Source: Dimorphilus gyrociliatus (lineage: Eukaryota > Annelida > Polychaeta > Dinophilidae). Taken from it: DNA of 64,000 nucleotides. The stretch lies in assembly GCA_904063045.1 (NCBI GenBank), contig CAJFCJ010000027.1, positions 2,501-66,500 on the forward strand. Direction: 5' to 3'. Shown in pieces: positions 1 through 8,494 of this stretch; position 1 is the stretch's first letter, and every line of letters starts with the position of its first letter. Below the pieces are notes generated by a model. It saw only the letters and a program-made list of their open reading frames with translations, made no database searches and was not told the origin of the DNA. The position numbers were made by a program, and so were the translations under genes.

Positions 1-312
1 AGAACTAATACATAAGCCTTAATCAATGACTAAAAAACAAAACTTTTTCCATAAGATTGATTTTTTTCAATTCAAAATTAAAATTTTTGACTTTAGCTTT
101 CAAAATTTTTTGTTTCACTTTTAAAAAGATAAAGATTCTTATACATGTGTCTGTTAACTAATATAACATTATTAGTAAATTGCTTGAGTTTGTTTTGTTG
201 ATAATTAGTTGTTGTTGAAACCAAATGATGAAATTTGGAAATATTACTGAAAATATGTTGTTAATGTCTTTATGATGCTGAATCTGAATTTTCTGATGGT
301 TAAGGTTTGATC

Positions 313-395
313 TGAATTTTGGTCTTAATTTTGGTCTTAATTTTGTTATTAACTTTTGTGTTAATTTTGGTATTAACTTTGGTATTAACTAGGTT
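313..395. repeat. Degenerate 12-bp tandem repeat
   Basis: About seven units of a 12-bp motif close to TTAATTTTGGTC/TTAACTTTGGTA follow one another with point differences. No gene overlaps it. It looks like an ageing minisatellite upstream of the hairpin cluster. Confidence 0.7.
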
Positions 396-700
396 TTAAT
401 AAGGTGTAAAAATGATTAGTATTATGTATACCTTTTGTAAGATGTATAAATGTTTGCTGATTTTATAGTTTTTTTCAAAATTTTTTTCAAATCTTTTGTA
501 ATTCTAAAAATTACAAAATTTCTCTCAGTTATAAATTTGTTAAGACCCTTTAAAAAGCTCAAATATCTAACCCTTGATTCTTATGCAAAAATCAGAAAAT
601 AATTATTTTTCTTCAATTTCCCATATAAACTTCACAATAATTTACATCAAAACATTCCACAAATTTTAAAATTACACTGAACCCAACAACTCACATATTT

Positions 701-770
701 TTTCCAATCCATTCATTAGCCAAAATCAATCTTATATCCTTGAACTAACTAAATGAATGTTGGAAAAAAG
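701..770 (+). ncRNA. Hairpin copy 1, candidate small-RNA precursor
   Basis: The 5' arm TCCAATCCATTCATTAGCC (703-721) faces the 3' arm CTAAATGAATGTTGGAAAA (749-767). The arms pair as TTTCCAA/TTGGAAA, a 2-nt bulge, CATTCATT/AATGAATG, a 1-nt bulge and AG/CT, about 17 bp, around a 27-nt loop. The ~66-nt size with an imperfect stem fits a microRNA precursor. Either strand could be the transcript, because the inverted repeat folds both ways. No family assigned; a foldback DNA element is the alternative. Confidence 0.5.
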
Positions 771-956
771 CTCATACATAAAAATAGTTTTTTAACTTCT
801 ACCACATGCAATTGCAAGTATATTCATACCACTCAAATAACAAACATCAATCTATCATCTATAAATAATGATGATTTTTACAATTTGCACTAACTTTTTT
901 TCTTCAACACCCTCAACATTTCTCCTCCATACTTCATATTAGCTACATTAACACTA

Positions 957-1020
957 TTTCCAATCCATTCATTAGCCCATAACAAACTATCAGGGACCCA
1001 TAAATGAATGTTGGAAAAGA
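957..1020 (+). ncRNA. Hairpin copy 2, candidate small-RNA precursor
   Basis: Second copy. The 5' arm TCCAATCCATTCATTAGCC (959-977) is identical over 19 bases to copy 1, and the 3' arm TAAATGAATGTTGGAAAA (1001-1018) is identical over 18 bases. The 22-nt loop is different in sequence and includes CCC/GGG that can add pairs. Flanking DNA outside the hairpin does not match copy 1, so the conserved unit is the hairpin itself. It starts 256 bp after copy 1. Confidence 0.5.
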
Positions 1021-1192
1021 GACTTTTTACAAACAAGAATACTAAACACTACAGGTTCCTTCCATTCTTAAATCAAACAAACCAAAAGCAAAATTCAAAA
1101 AAAGAATGAGGAATCCTAACATCTTCCCTAATACTTATATTATTCTTTACAAACAATATATAGGTATATAAATAGTAATTATCCAAATTTCC

Positions 1193-1257
1193 TGTCCAAT
1201 CCATTCATTAGCCAAAACAACTAATCACTGGGCAATCTAAATGAATGTTGGAAAATA
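1193..1257 (+). ncRNA. Hairpin copy 3, candidate small-RNA precursor
   Basis: Third copy. The 5' arm is at 1195-1213 and the 3' arm CTAAATGAATGTTGGAAAA at 1237-1255, both matching copy 1 exactly over these cores. The 23-nt loop differs, and GCC/GGC near its base can extend the stem. The start lies 236 bp after copy 2. As in the other copies, the flanks are unrelated. Confidence 0.5.
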
Positions 1258-2776
1258 AAACACAATACAGGGAAAACAGGCTAGCTTTCAAACTTTATTA
1301 TTTCAAAATATTCCTAAGAATAATATTTAACTCACTCATTACACTTCTAAGTAGTTCTGATATAAAACAAAAATTGAAGAATGGACTGGTTCTCAAATCA
1401 AAAATACTCCCATTAAGAGAATCTTAACAAACACAACCTCATCAACAATGCAAACAGAGAAACCCAGCTCGATTTTTGACTAGATACGATAGATAATTGC
1501 CAGAATCATCATTATTTTATTCTCTAAAGTGTTTATAAAGAAAGCAATGAGGGTATGGAGAAGGACATAGTAGTTCCTCTTTTCCTCTGTATGATAATTA
1601 CAACGGTGTTTAAAGGTGTTGTTTTACACTTTTCCTAAAATCAATGTTTATGTATATTTGAAATCACTTTAATTGTCACTTCTTTGTTATTACTTAAGAT
1701 GGTTGTCAATTCTCTAAAAGATAATTTCAATAAACGTTAGAAGTTCAAATAAAACAATAATGGAATAAAAAATCAAAGTGAATAAATTATTCATTGAAAT
1801 TGAAAATCAGCAGGGATATAATGGGATGCATTTAACCAGTTAAGTAGAAAATTAACTGAGAAAATATTATTCTTCTAACAATAGCTTTCACTATCTATTA
1901 TGTATGATTGAGTAAAAGAAGCGGATGACTATTTGATGTGAATCATGTGACACAACATGGAAAAGCGATTTATTTATTCAAAGAATTTTCTACCATTCAA
2001 AATTAAAATTTGTTATAATTATATAATTACTGGTTAAAAAATGTTGGTTATTATGCTTGACATATTTATACCTAAGTCTTGCATTACATTGATATTCTAA
2101 GATATAAAATACATGAATATGATAAAGATAAAAATGAATTTTACTTTTTACTTTTATTGTGTAACAAGGTATAGCAGGTACTGCTAATCATTTATGATGT
2201 TTCCCCTCTTGAATGACAGTTTTATTAATTGGTTAATAATTCGAATTCTGCTTTGTTTGAATAGCATAAAGTACAGTTGTTATATTAAGCATTTTGAGAT
2301 AATGTCGAAGATAACACAAAATGTGAAAAACATTAGTCCTGAAAAAATCTCTCCAATATGGAGATGTCTTTTTGTTCTCTCTCTGGAGTAGAATAAACGA
2401 ATTTACGTAAACATTCAATGAAAAAAATTACAGTTTGAAATATTCCGATGTAAATTGTAAAAAACATATATAAAGAGTATTTAGTGTATTGTAAAGTGGT
2501 GGCAAACTGTTTGGAAATCTGGTATGAAGGGGATAAGTTATAATCTAAAGAAACGAAGTAAAAAAAAATACTGTGTTTGCTTTGGCATAGAAAGAAATAA
2601 GAAAAAATACAAAACAGATTTTACTTTATATCAATTCCTCTTATTTTGTCATAGTCAAGAATCTTTTGGATACCACTCTACAGTTGGAGTTGGATTTGGT
2701 TTAAAACAAAATTTGTTCAAAGCATATGCAGTGTCCCTAGTGAAATTGTTTTTATTTTGTAATATTTCAAATAGCA

Positions 2777-4693
2777 ATGAATTCACTGGAAGAGCTTTCA
2801 ATGTGGCTTATACGCAAAAACTTGTGTTTGATGAGTAGAGTTTGTAAGAGTTACGCCGATCGTCTACCACCTCGTATCAGTGAGAAAATCTGGGAATACT
2901 GTTGCGAGGATAATATACCATTTTCGGAAGATGAATTGGAATTTTTTTCAAGTAACTATCTACGATTAACAGAAGTTTCATTGAAAAGAAGAAAGTTTTT
3001 GAAAATTAAAAATTTAAATTTTCTACAAAATCATCGAATTAAGAAGTTGTCTCTATTCAAATTTCAATCACTTGAATGCTTATGTATAGATGAAAACATT
3101 AATAATCTTGAGCTGCATAATTGTACATTTACCAGTGATGGTTATGCTCATTTAGGAAATTCTTTAATGAACTGTGCCTGTTTAAAATCATTCATGTTAA
3201 CTTGTGCAACAGGTTTGTCTGATGAATATTTACATATTTGCAAAGGGTTAGAAACTACCGCTTCCTCATTACAAAAAATTGATTTTTCATCTTGTAATCT
3301 ATCCTTTAAGCAGGGCGTTTGGTTAAGTGATTTATTGAAGAAATGTAACAGTCTACAAGATATTAATTTGAGTTGTAATGATAGCTTTGCGGATGGATTT
3401 AAAGACATTTGCGATGGATTAAAATGTTCGTCCTCTAGTCTATTGACAATTCAAGTTGCTAATTGTGGGTTAAATGGAAAGCAAACTAGCTGGCTAGGAG
3501 ATTTGTTAACTGAATGCACCAAGTTGAAAAAGTTTAATCTAAGCGGCAATTGTAGTTTTGAGAACAACTTTGAAAAGATATGCAATGGATTGAAATCCTC
3601 CTCCTCCTCACTACTAGTCATTGAAGTTTGCGATTGCAATTTGAGTGATTTATCAGAGGAGGATGGGCTTCAACTTGGTAATTTGTTGAAAGACTGCACC
3701 AGTCTACAAGAAATTGATTTAAAATGCAATCAGTTCTTTGACAATGCATTTGAGAACATATGCATTGGATTGAAATCGTCGTCGTCCTCTCTATTGACAA
3801 TTCAACTGGGCGATTGCGATTTGGACGAAAAACAGTGCAGTTTTCTAAGCGAGCTGCTGGCGGCCTGTACTCATCTGCAAGAAATTGATTTGACTGAGAA
3901 TTTCGGTGTAGGAGATGTGTGTAAGAGAATCTGCAATGGACTACAATCTTCAGCCTCTTCTCTGACAGTAATTAACGTTTGGTGTAGTAATTTACCCAAC
4001 AATCAAGGCGTTCACTTGGGTAACTTGTTGAAGAGATGTACAAAACTACGTGAAATTGACTTAACTTTGAATGAAAATTTGGATGAAGCTTTTGAGGGAA
4101 TATTTAATGGGTTGAAATCGTCATCTTCCACCTTAAGAGTAATTAAAGTTGAAAGCTGCCAGCTAAATTGGCGACATTGCGATTGGTTAAGTGAATTGTT
4201 AACTGAATGCAATCAATTGCAAGAAATTAATTTGAGTGATAACGATAACTTACAAGGAGGATTTGAAAAGATTTGTAATTCGTTAAAATTCTCATCTTCC
4301 TCTCTATTATCAATCTCTCTCTCCAATTGCAATTTATATCGCGATCAATGCGTTTGGTTGAGTAGCCTATTGGCGAAATGTAACCAGTTGAGGGATATCG
4401 ATTTGAGTTGGAATTCGGGCTTTCCCGGTGGTTTTGAGAGAATATTTCACGGACTGAGGGGTTCTTCCTATGTTTTGTTACGAATTAACGTTGCCGATTG
4501 TCAATTGTCGGATAAGCAAGGTCATTCACTTTATTCACTATTAAAACAGTGTCCACAAATTGAAGAAGTCGACTTGACCGATAATAAATGTGTTCAGAGT
4601 GTCTACGAAAAAATGACTAAAGAATTGAATACACTGTCTGCTTCATCTCTCCTAAGCATTGCCTACAATTCAACTACAGCAGGCACAGAATAA
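2777..4693 (+). CDS. RNase-inhibitor-type LRR protein with VHL-box-like N-terminus
   Basis: Single-exon frame of 638 aa. From about residue 110 it is built of some eight and a half 57-aa double units (28+29 residues), the alternation typical of ribonuclease-inhibitor-like LRRs. Each unit carries LL..C..L..I.L....., then IC.GL..S.SSL..I.....C.L; about 17 LRRs in all. The N-terminus reads SLEELSMWLI (3-12), close to an elongin BC-box (S/T-L-x3-C-x3-hydrophobic) but with Ser for Cys. It is followed by LPPRISEKI (30-38), which fits the CUL2-box pattern. That order is known in LRR substrate receptors of CUL2-RING ubiquitin ligases (ZYG11, PRAME types), so a substrate-adaptor role is inferred, not shown. 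No signal peptide or membrane segment. The ATG at 2777 is chosen because the BC-box follows at once. Neighbours give no functional clue. Confidence 0.85.
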   Translation: MNSLEELSMWLIRKNLCLMSRVCKSYADRLPPRISEKIWEYCCEDNIPFSEDELEFFSSNYLRLTEVSLKRRKFLKIKNLNFLQNHRIKKLSLFKFQSLECLCIDENINNLELHNCTFTSDGYAHLGNSLMNCACLKSFMLTCATGLSDEYLHICKGLETTASSLQKIDFSSCNLSFKQGVWLSDLLKKCNSLQDINLSCNDSFADGFKDICDGLKCSSSSLLTIQVANCGLNGKQTSWLGDLLTECTKLKKFNLSGNCSFENNFEKICNGLKSSSSSLLVIEVCDCNLSDLSEEDGLQLGNLLKDCTSLQEIDLKCNQFFDNAFENICIGLKSSSSSLLTIQLGDCDLDEKQCSFLSELLAACTHLQEIDLTENFGVGDVCKRICNGLQSSASSLTVINVWCSNLPNNQGVHLGNLLKRCTKLREIDLTLNENLDEAFEGIFNGLKSSSSTLRVIKVESCQLNWRHCDWLSELLTECNQLQEINLSDNDNLQGGFEKICNSLKFSSSSLLSISLSNCNLYRDQCVWLSSLLAKCNQLRDIDLSWNSGFPGGFERIFHGLRGSSYVLLRINVADCQLSDKQGHSLYSLLKQCPQIEEVDLTDNKCVQSVYEKMTKELNTLSASSLLSIAYNSTTAGTE

Positions 4694-5027
4694 AGTCATG
4701 TGTGTGCGTGCGTGTGTGTTGCCTATTCTGAACAGCCATGTTGCTGTTTCAGGCGGAAGGGGCGGATGGTGTTTTCTCTTCTCAGCCTATTTCATATCTA
4801 ACATACGAGTTATTAACGACATCGATTTGTAACATATTATAAATGTTCATAAAATAGACATTGTATATAATTCATAAGTCAATCTAACTAAGTAGAAGGA
4901 CAACTATGATAAATAGGCGAGTATACATTATTTATAGTGTAGAAGGGGAATTAACAAGGAAATAAAGGAACGACTAGAGGCTCTTCGGAATAGGTAACAA
5001 AGTAAGCGTACCTGCGCTGCAATAAAT
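4694..5027. other. Intergenic spacer, LRR to GPCR 1
   Basis: A (GT)-rich stretch at about 4700-4720 follows the LRR stop, then AT-rich sequence. It must hold the LRR 3' end and the start of the next transcript. An AATAAA at 4961-4966 is the best polyadenylation signal, only 60 bp before the next start codon. Confidence 0.6.
4961..4966 (+). terminator. Possible polyadenylation signal of the LRR gene
   Basis: A canonical AATAAA lies 268 bp after the LRR stop and is the last before GPCR 1. Another overlaps the stop codon itself (4689-4694) and is less likely to serve. Confidence 0.35.
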
Positions 5028-5963
5028 ATGAATTCTTCGGGAGCAGGTTTCCGTTTCGCCGACGATTTAAACGCATACGAATCCGTCATCTTAAAAGTTG
5101 TTATCTACTGCGAATTAAATTGCGGACTATTGTTGACGAGTCTAGTTGTATACGCCTTTATTAGATTTTCGGCAATAAGAGAATCGTTTGGATATTTCAT
5201 CCTTTTCCTATCAATCAATCATTTATTATTAATATTTTGCTATTCTTCTATACACATCTATTTCGATATTGGTAATTCGATTTCAAGCGAAGTGAATCCA
5301 GCTTTTTGTATATTAATAATGCTCATACCTGGCTTAGCAAATATTCAATCTCAAATGAATTTCTTAGGTATATTCATCAGCAGATATTTATACATTCGTT
5401 ATCCTTTCAAATACAACTACTATTGTAACTCAAAACTCAGAATCCTTTTACCATTTCTATTGAATCTGTTCTCTGTTATTATCTCAGTGATTCCATTATA
5501 CAATCCAAAGGGGGATGAGGTCCTCTGTTATGGTAAAGTTTCAACGCAAATTGGTCGTTTGTACGCTTTTCTATTCTTTTGTTTTGCGCCAATAATATTC
5601 AGTTTAATATTTCATTATCTCATATTGAAAATAGCTGGAAAACATGCTAAATCGATGGAAAGTCAAATGAATAGGGTTCAATCCGTATCCAAAACGTCGA
5701 AAGTCATTCTTATAGAATTAATTCTGGTTGGACTATTGTGGGTACTCTACGTATTCTTTTTGAAGTTAGCGACCTCAGATGTTCAAGCCATGTCTTATAA
5801 ATATATACTACTGATGGAGGTGATTATCATTTCTCCAACCATATTCAATTCGGTTATTATGCTTTCGAGTAGTTCACATGTCAAACAACTATTGAGGAAC
5901 TGTTGTTGTGGTAAAAGTGTTAAGATATCGCCGCTAGATCATTACAATGGGAGAATTAACTAG
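5028..5963 (+). CDS. Orphan rhodopsin-like GPCR 1 (intronless)
   Basis: 311 aa with seven hydrophobic segments and a short N-terminus beginning MNSSG (N-glycosylation site NSS). TM3 ends in SRY (118-120) followed by RYPF, a variant of the class A DRY motif. Cys94 at the top of TM3 and Cys167 in loop 2 can form the usual disulfide. TM6 has Trp238 but no CWxP proline, TM7 has SPTIF (269-273) in place of NPxxY, and the TM1 GN and TM2 Asp landmarks are missing. Cys292-294 after TM7 could be palmitoylated. The ligand cannot be told. It is the first of a plus-strand tandem array with its paralogue at 6446 and a broken copy at 7616, which fits lineage-specific expansion as seen in invertebrate chemoreceptor or peptide-receptor families. 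A GPCR fold is near certain; subfamily unassigned. Confidence 0.85.
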   Translation: MNSSGAGFRFADDLNAYESVILKVVIYCELNCGLLLTSLVVYAFIRFSAIRESFGYFILFLSINHLLLIFCYSSIHIYFDIGNSISSEVNPAFCILIMLIPGLANIQSQMNFLGIFISRYLYIRYPFKYNYYCNSKLRILLPFLLNLFSVIISVIPLYNPKGDEVLCYGKVSTQIGRLYAFLFFCFAPIIFSLIFHYLILKIAGKHAKSMESQMNRVQSVSKTSKVILIELILVGLLWVLYVFFLKLATSDVQAMSYKYILLMEVIIISPTIFNSVIMLSSSSHVKQLLRNCCCGKSVKISPLDHYNGRIN

Positions 5964-6445
5964 GATTTTAGCCAAACAACGAATTTATTGACTATTCATA
6001 ATCTCAGCTCAAGAAATACTCATAGTTACCCTTTGCATTTCACCTATGGTCGATATTTACAAACTTTTGAGCGGTAAATGCAATACACTCTGTACATTTT
6101 GTTTGTTTGTTTCTTATACCGATTTTGCACTGTACGTAGAATAATGATGTTTGATGAGTAAAAGGTTTTATATAAACAAACAATTCATTTGGCTAAGTGA
6201 AAATATTTTTTCATAAATTATTCAATAGAGTCGACTTTTTCTATACAAGAAAGACAAACATCGCTTTCATCATTAATTTGGTCGGAAAACAGTACCAGTT
6301 TTCCCATATTGAAAATCCGTCCTTTTCTTTGTATATGTTTTCGTTGGATGGAGTAGAAGAGGAAGGAAGAGCGATTTGGGAAACTGTTAATTGTAGAAGA
6401 ATTGCGTTTTATCAGTTGTCGGACTCTGTTCTCAGACAAGCATAA
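5964..6445. other. Spacer between GPCR 1 and GPCR 2
   Basis: 482 bp of AT-rich sequence with no coding signal of its own. An open frame runs into the region just upstream of GPCR 2, but its peptide has no family features. It probably contains the 3' end of GPCR 1 and the promoter of GPCR 2. Confidence 0.5.
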
Positions 6446-7387
6446 ATGAACCAATCAAGAACGGGCTTTAATTTTGTAAACGACCTAAACGATTTTGAAA
6501 AAGTTCTATTTAGTATTTTGGTCTATAGCGAATTAACTTGTGGATTATTTCTATCTAGTTTGGTTATCTATTATTTTATAAGGTTTTCCCCAATTAGAGA
6601 ATCGTTCGGCTATTTTATCTTCTTTTCAACAATTAACCAATTGTTGTTGATAGCATGGTTTTACTTTATACACATCTATTGGGACGCAAAATTCTCTCTA
6701 AATTCGGCGTTCGCTTGCGTATTAACATTAACTGTTCCCAGCCTAACCAACATTCAATCTCAAATCAACTTTTTAGGCCTGTTTGTGAGTAGATATATCC
6801 GTATTCGTTACCCTTTCAAATTAAACATAATCCTAAAAGATTCACCAAAAGTGGCAGCAATATTTTCATCTTTGAATTGCAATAGTAGTTGGTCTCTAGT
6901 GCAAGTGTATAGGCCTGTTGGAGATGGCGCACTCTGCTATGGTTTTGTTTCGATAAGCAAAATTCGTTTGTACTTTATCCTATTCCTCTCTTTTGCTCCA
7001 GTACTACCGAGTTTAATTCTTCATTGTCTCATATTGAGAATAGCTAGAAAGCATGTAAAATCAATGGAACACCAAACGAACAGAGTTCAATCGATATCGA
7101 AATCGTCTAAAATTATATTTATCGGTTTAATAGTTGTTTGTCTATTATGGATAATGTATTTAGTTCTTTTTCAGTTAATATCTTCAAATCTGGGCAAAAT
7201 GTCCTACAAGTATTCTATGCTGATGGAATACATACTCGTCTCTACAACTATATTTAATCCAATCATCATATTGTCAAGCAATTCGAGCTCAAAGCAAAAG
7301 CTAACAAATGTTTGTAGATGCAAAGCAAAGATTCAACCGGCAGAGACAATTTCCTTCCCTAATAACGATTGCTATCAGTTGAACTGA
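6446..7387 (+). CDS. Orphan rhodopsin-like GPCR 2 (intronless)
   Basis: 313 aa, a clear tandem paralogue of the receptor at 5028. The two share the N-terminal F.F..DLN..E pattern, the RESFGYFI stretch after TM1, NIQSQ-NFLG in TM3, SRY.RIRYPFK, the ECL2 CYG, KH-KSME in loop 3 and LLW in TM6. TM7 has TTIFNP. The expected TM4 (about residues 136-155) is weakly hydrophobic in this frame. Bases 6875-6898 read in the next frame give a hydrophobic run like that of GPCR 1, suggesting two compensating indels or early decay. Single exon; ATG aligned with that of GPCR 1. No ligand is assignable. It may be functional or a recently damaged copy. Confidence 0.8.
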   Translation: MNQSRTGFNFVNDLNDFEKVLFSILVYSELTCGLFLSSLVIYYFIRFSPIRESFGYFIFFSTINQLLLIAWFYFIHIYWDAKFSLNSAFACVLTLTVPSLTNIQSQINFLGLFVSRYIRIRYPFKLNIILKDSPKVAAIFSSLNCNSSWSLVQVYRPVGDGALCYGFVSISKIRLYFILFLSFAPVLPSLILHCLILRIARKHVKSMEHQTNRVQSISKSSKIIFIGLIVVCLLWIMYLVLFQLISSNLGKMSYKYSMLMEYILVSTTIFNPIIILSSNSSSKQKLTNVCRCKAKIQPAETISFPNNDCYQLN

Positions 7388-7615
7388 CGGACAAACACAG
7401 CGTGCATTACTACACGTAACGATTTCCGGTTTTGTTTAAAAGCGTCTAGTGGGAAAATCCTATTTATTTAAGGTACTAATGAAGATATACATTTGCTGTG
7501 TATACTTTATTTATACTGATTCATTATAAATATATGGAATTGTTGATAAGGAGCAAATGGATAATTAGAAGGAGTAAAACAATACGAGACCGTTGCAGAA
7601 GAGAAAGTGACGAAT
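7388..7615. other. Spacer before GPCR pseudogene
   Basis: Short AT-rich spacer between GPCR 2 and the broken third copy. Nothing recognisable. Confidence 0.4.
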
Positions 7616-7825
7616 ATGAACTTTTCAAAACTTGGCTTTGCGTTTGTAAACGATTTAAATGAATTTGAAAAGATTACCCTTGGAATTATTGTCAATGGGG
7701 CGCTGTCTTGTGGATTATTGTTGACATGTCTAATTATATATTTCTTTGCCAGATCTTGTGAACTGAGAGATTCTTTTGGTTTTCAACAATCAACAATTTG
7801 CTGTAGAAAAATTGCTCTTTTATAA
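7616..7825 (+). pseudogene. Truncated third GPCR copy
   Basis: From the ATG at 7616 the peptide follows the two upstream receptors through the N-terminus (FAFVNDLNEFEK), TM1 and the RDSFG motif. At about 7780 a deletion shifts the frame. The shifted frame briefly continues the family match (FSTINNLL) and then meets a stop. Nothing resembling TM3-TM7 follows, so this is a 5' fragment of a tandem duplicate that lost its function. A spliced survivor is unlikely because the relatives are intronless. Confidence 0.75.
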
Positions 7826-8222
7826 GATTGAAAATTGATTATCAGATAAAAAAAATTGAATGTTGTTATTGTTTAATGACTACAAAAAAATTGATAGTAG
7901 GGTCATAAAAAGTTAAAAGTATTGAACAGGTTTTAATTACGGTAGAAAGAAGTTTCAAAGGTTCACTTCACTCAAAACTTAACGTATGAAAGGGTGACGC
8001 GAAAGAAAGAGGGAGAAATTGTGTAACCTAACTATTGCCCCATCTCTTAGTAACCGGTTACTGAAATGAAAGAAAAGTAAGCATCTGATGTTTTTAATAG
8101 GTTTTTATTATATTTTAACAAGCCGATAAGCCATATGTCATTTTTAATAGTATATTATTAGCTTATATATATATTAAAGTCAATAGGATTGAAATATCTA
8201 GGTTGCACTAGAAAATTTTGTG

Positions 8223-8269
<47 letters not shown>

Positions 8270-8494
8270 TTATTGCACCGAAACAGATAATATATACCAT
8301 ATACCGCCTACACACATCCAGGGGTAATACAAACAGTGTGAAATACAATGATTTTAATATAAACTATTCGCGGTACAGAAAGAAATCGTTAAGAAATTAG
8401 GCTGAAATCAAAGGCCTCAATAACCTAGTTTGTTTGGTTTATATGAACAGATTTATTCTCTATCTACCATTCGTATCCACACTGAATAAAGATA
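7826..8494. other. Intergenic region with GA microsatellite
   Basis: No gene. It holds the (GA)20 tract at 8227-8266 and, at its right end, the presumed 5' untranslated region of the choline-transporter-like gene. Confidence 0.5.
8227..8266. repeat. (AG)20 microsatellite
   Basis: Twenty uninterrupted AG units, the cleanest dinucleotide array at this end of the window, 228 bp upstream of a predicted start codon. Position and purity invite a role as a GA-element, but no evidence for it is visible. Confidence 0.95.

Larger units (their letters stand above)
1..2776. other. Gene-free AT-rich region with a hairpin cluster
   Basis: No open frame here has protein-like composition; the longest short frames are AT-driven. 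Two things stand out: a degenerate 12-bp repeat at 313-395, and three copies of a hairpin between 700 and 1260, both listed separately. The rest (1261-2776) shows nothing beyond AT-rich unique DNA and probably includes the upstream region of the LRR gene starting at 2777. Confidence 0.7.
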
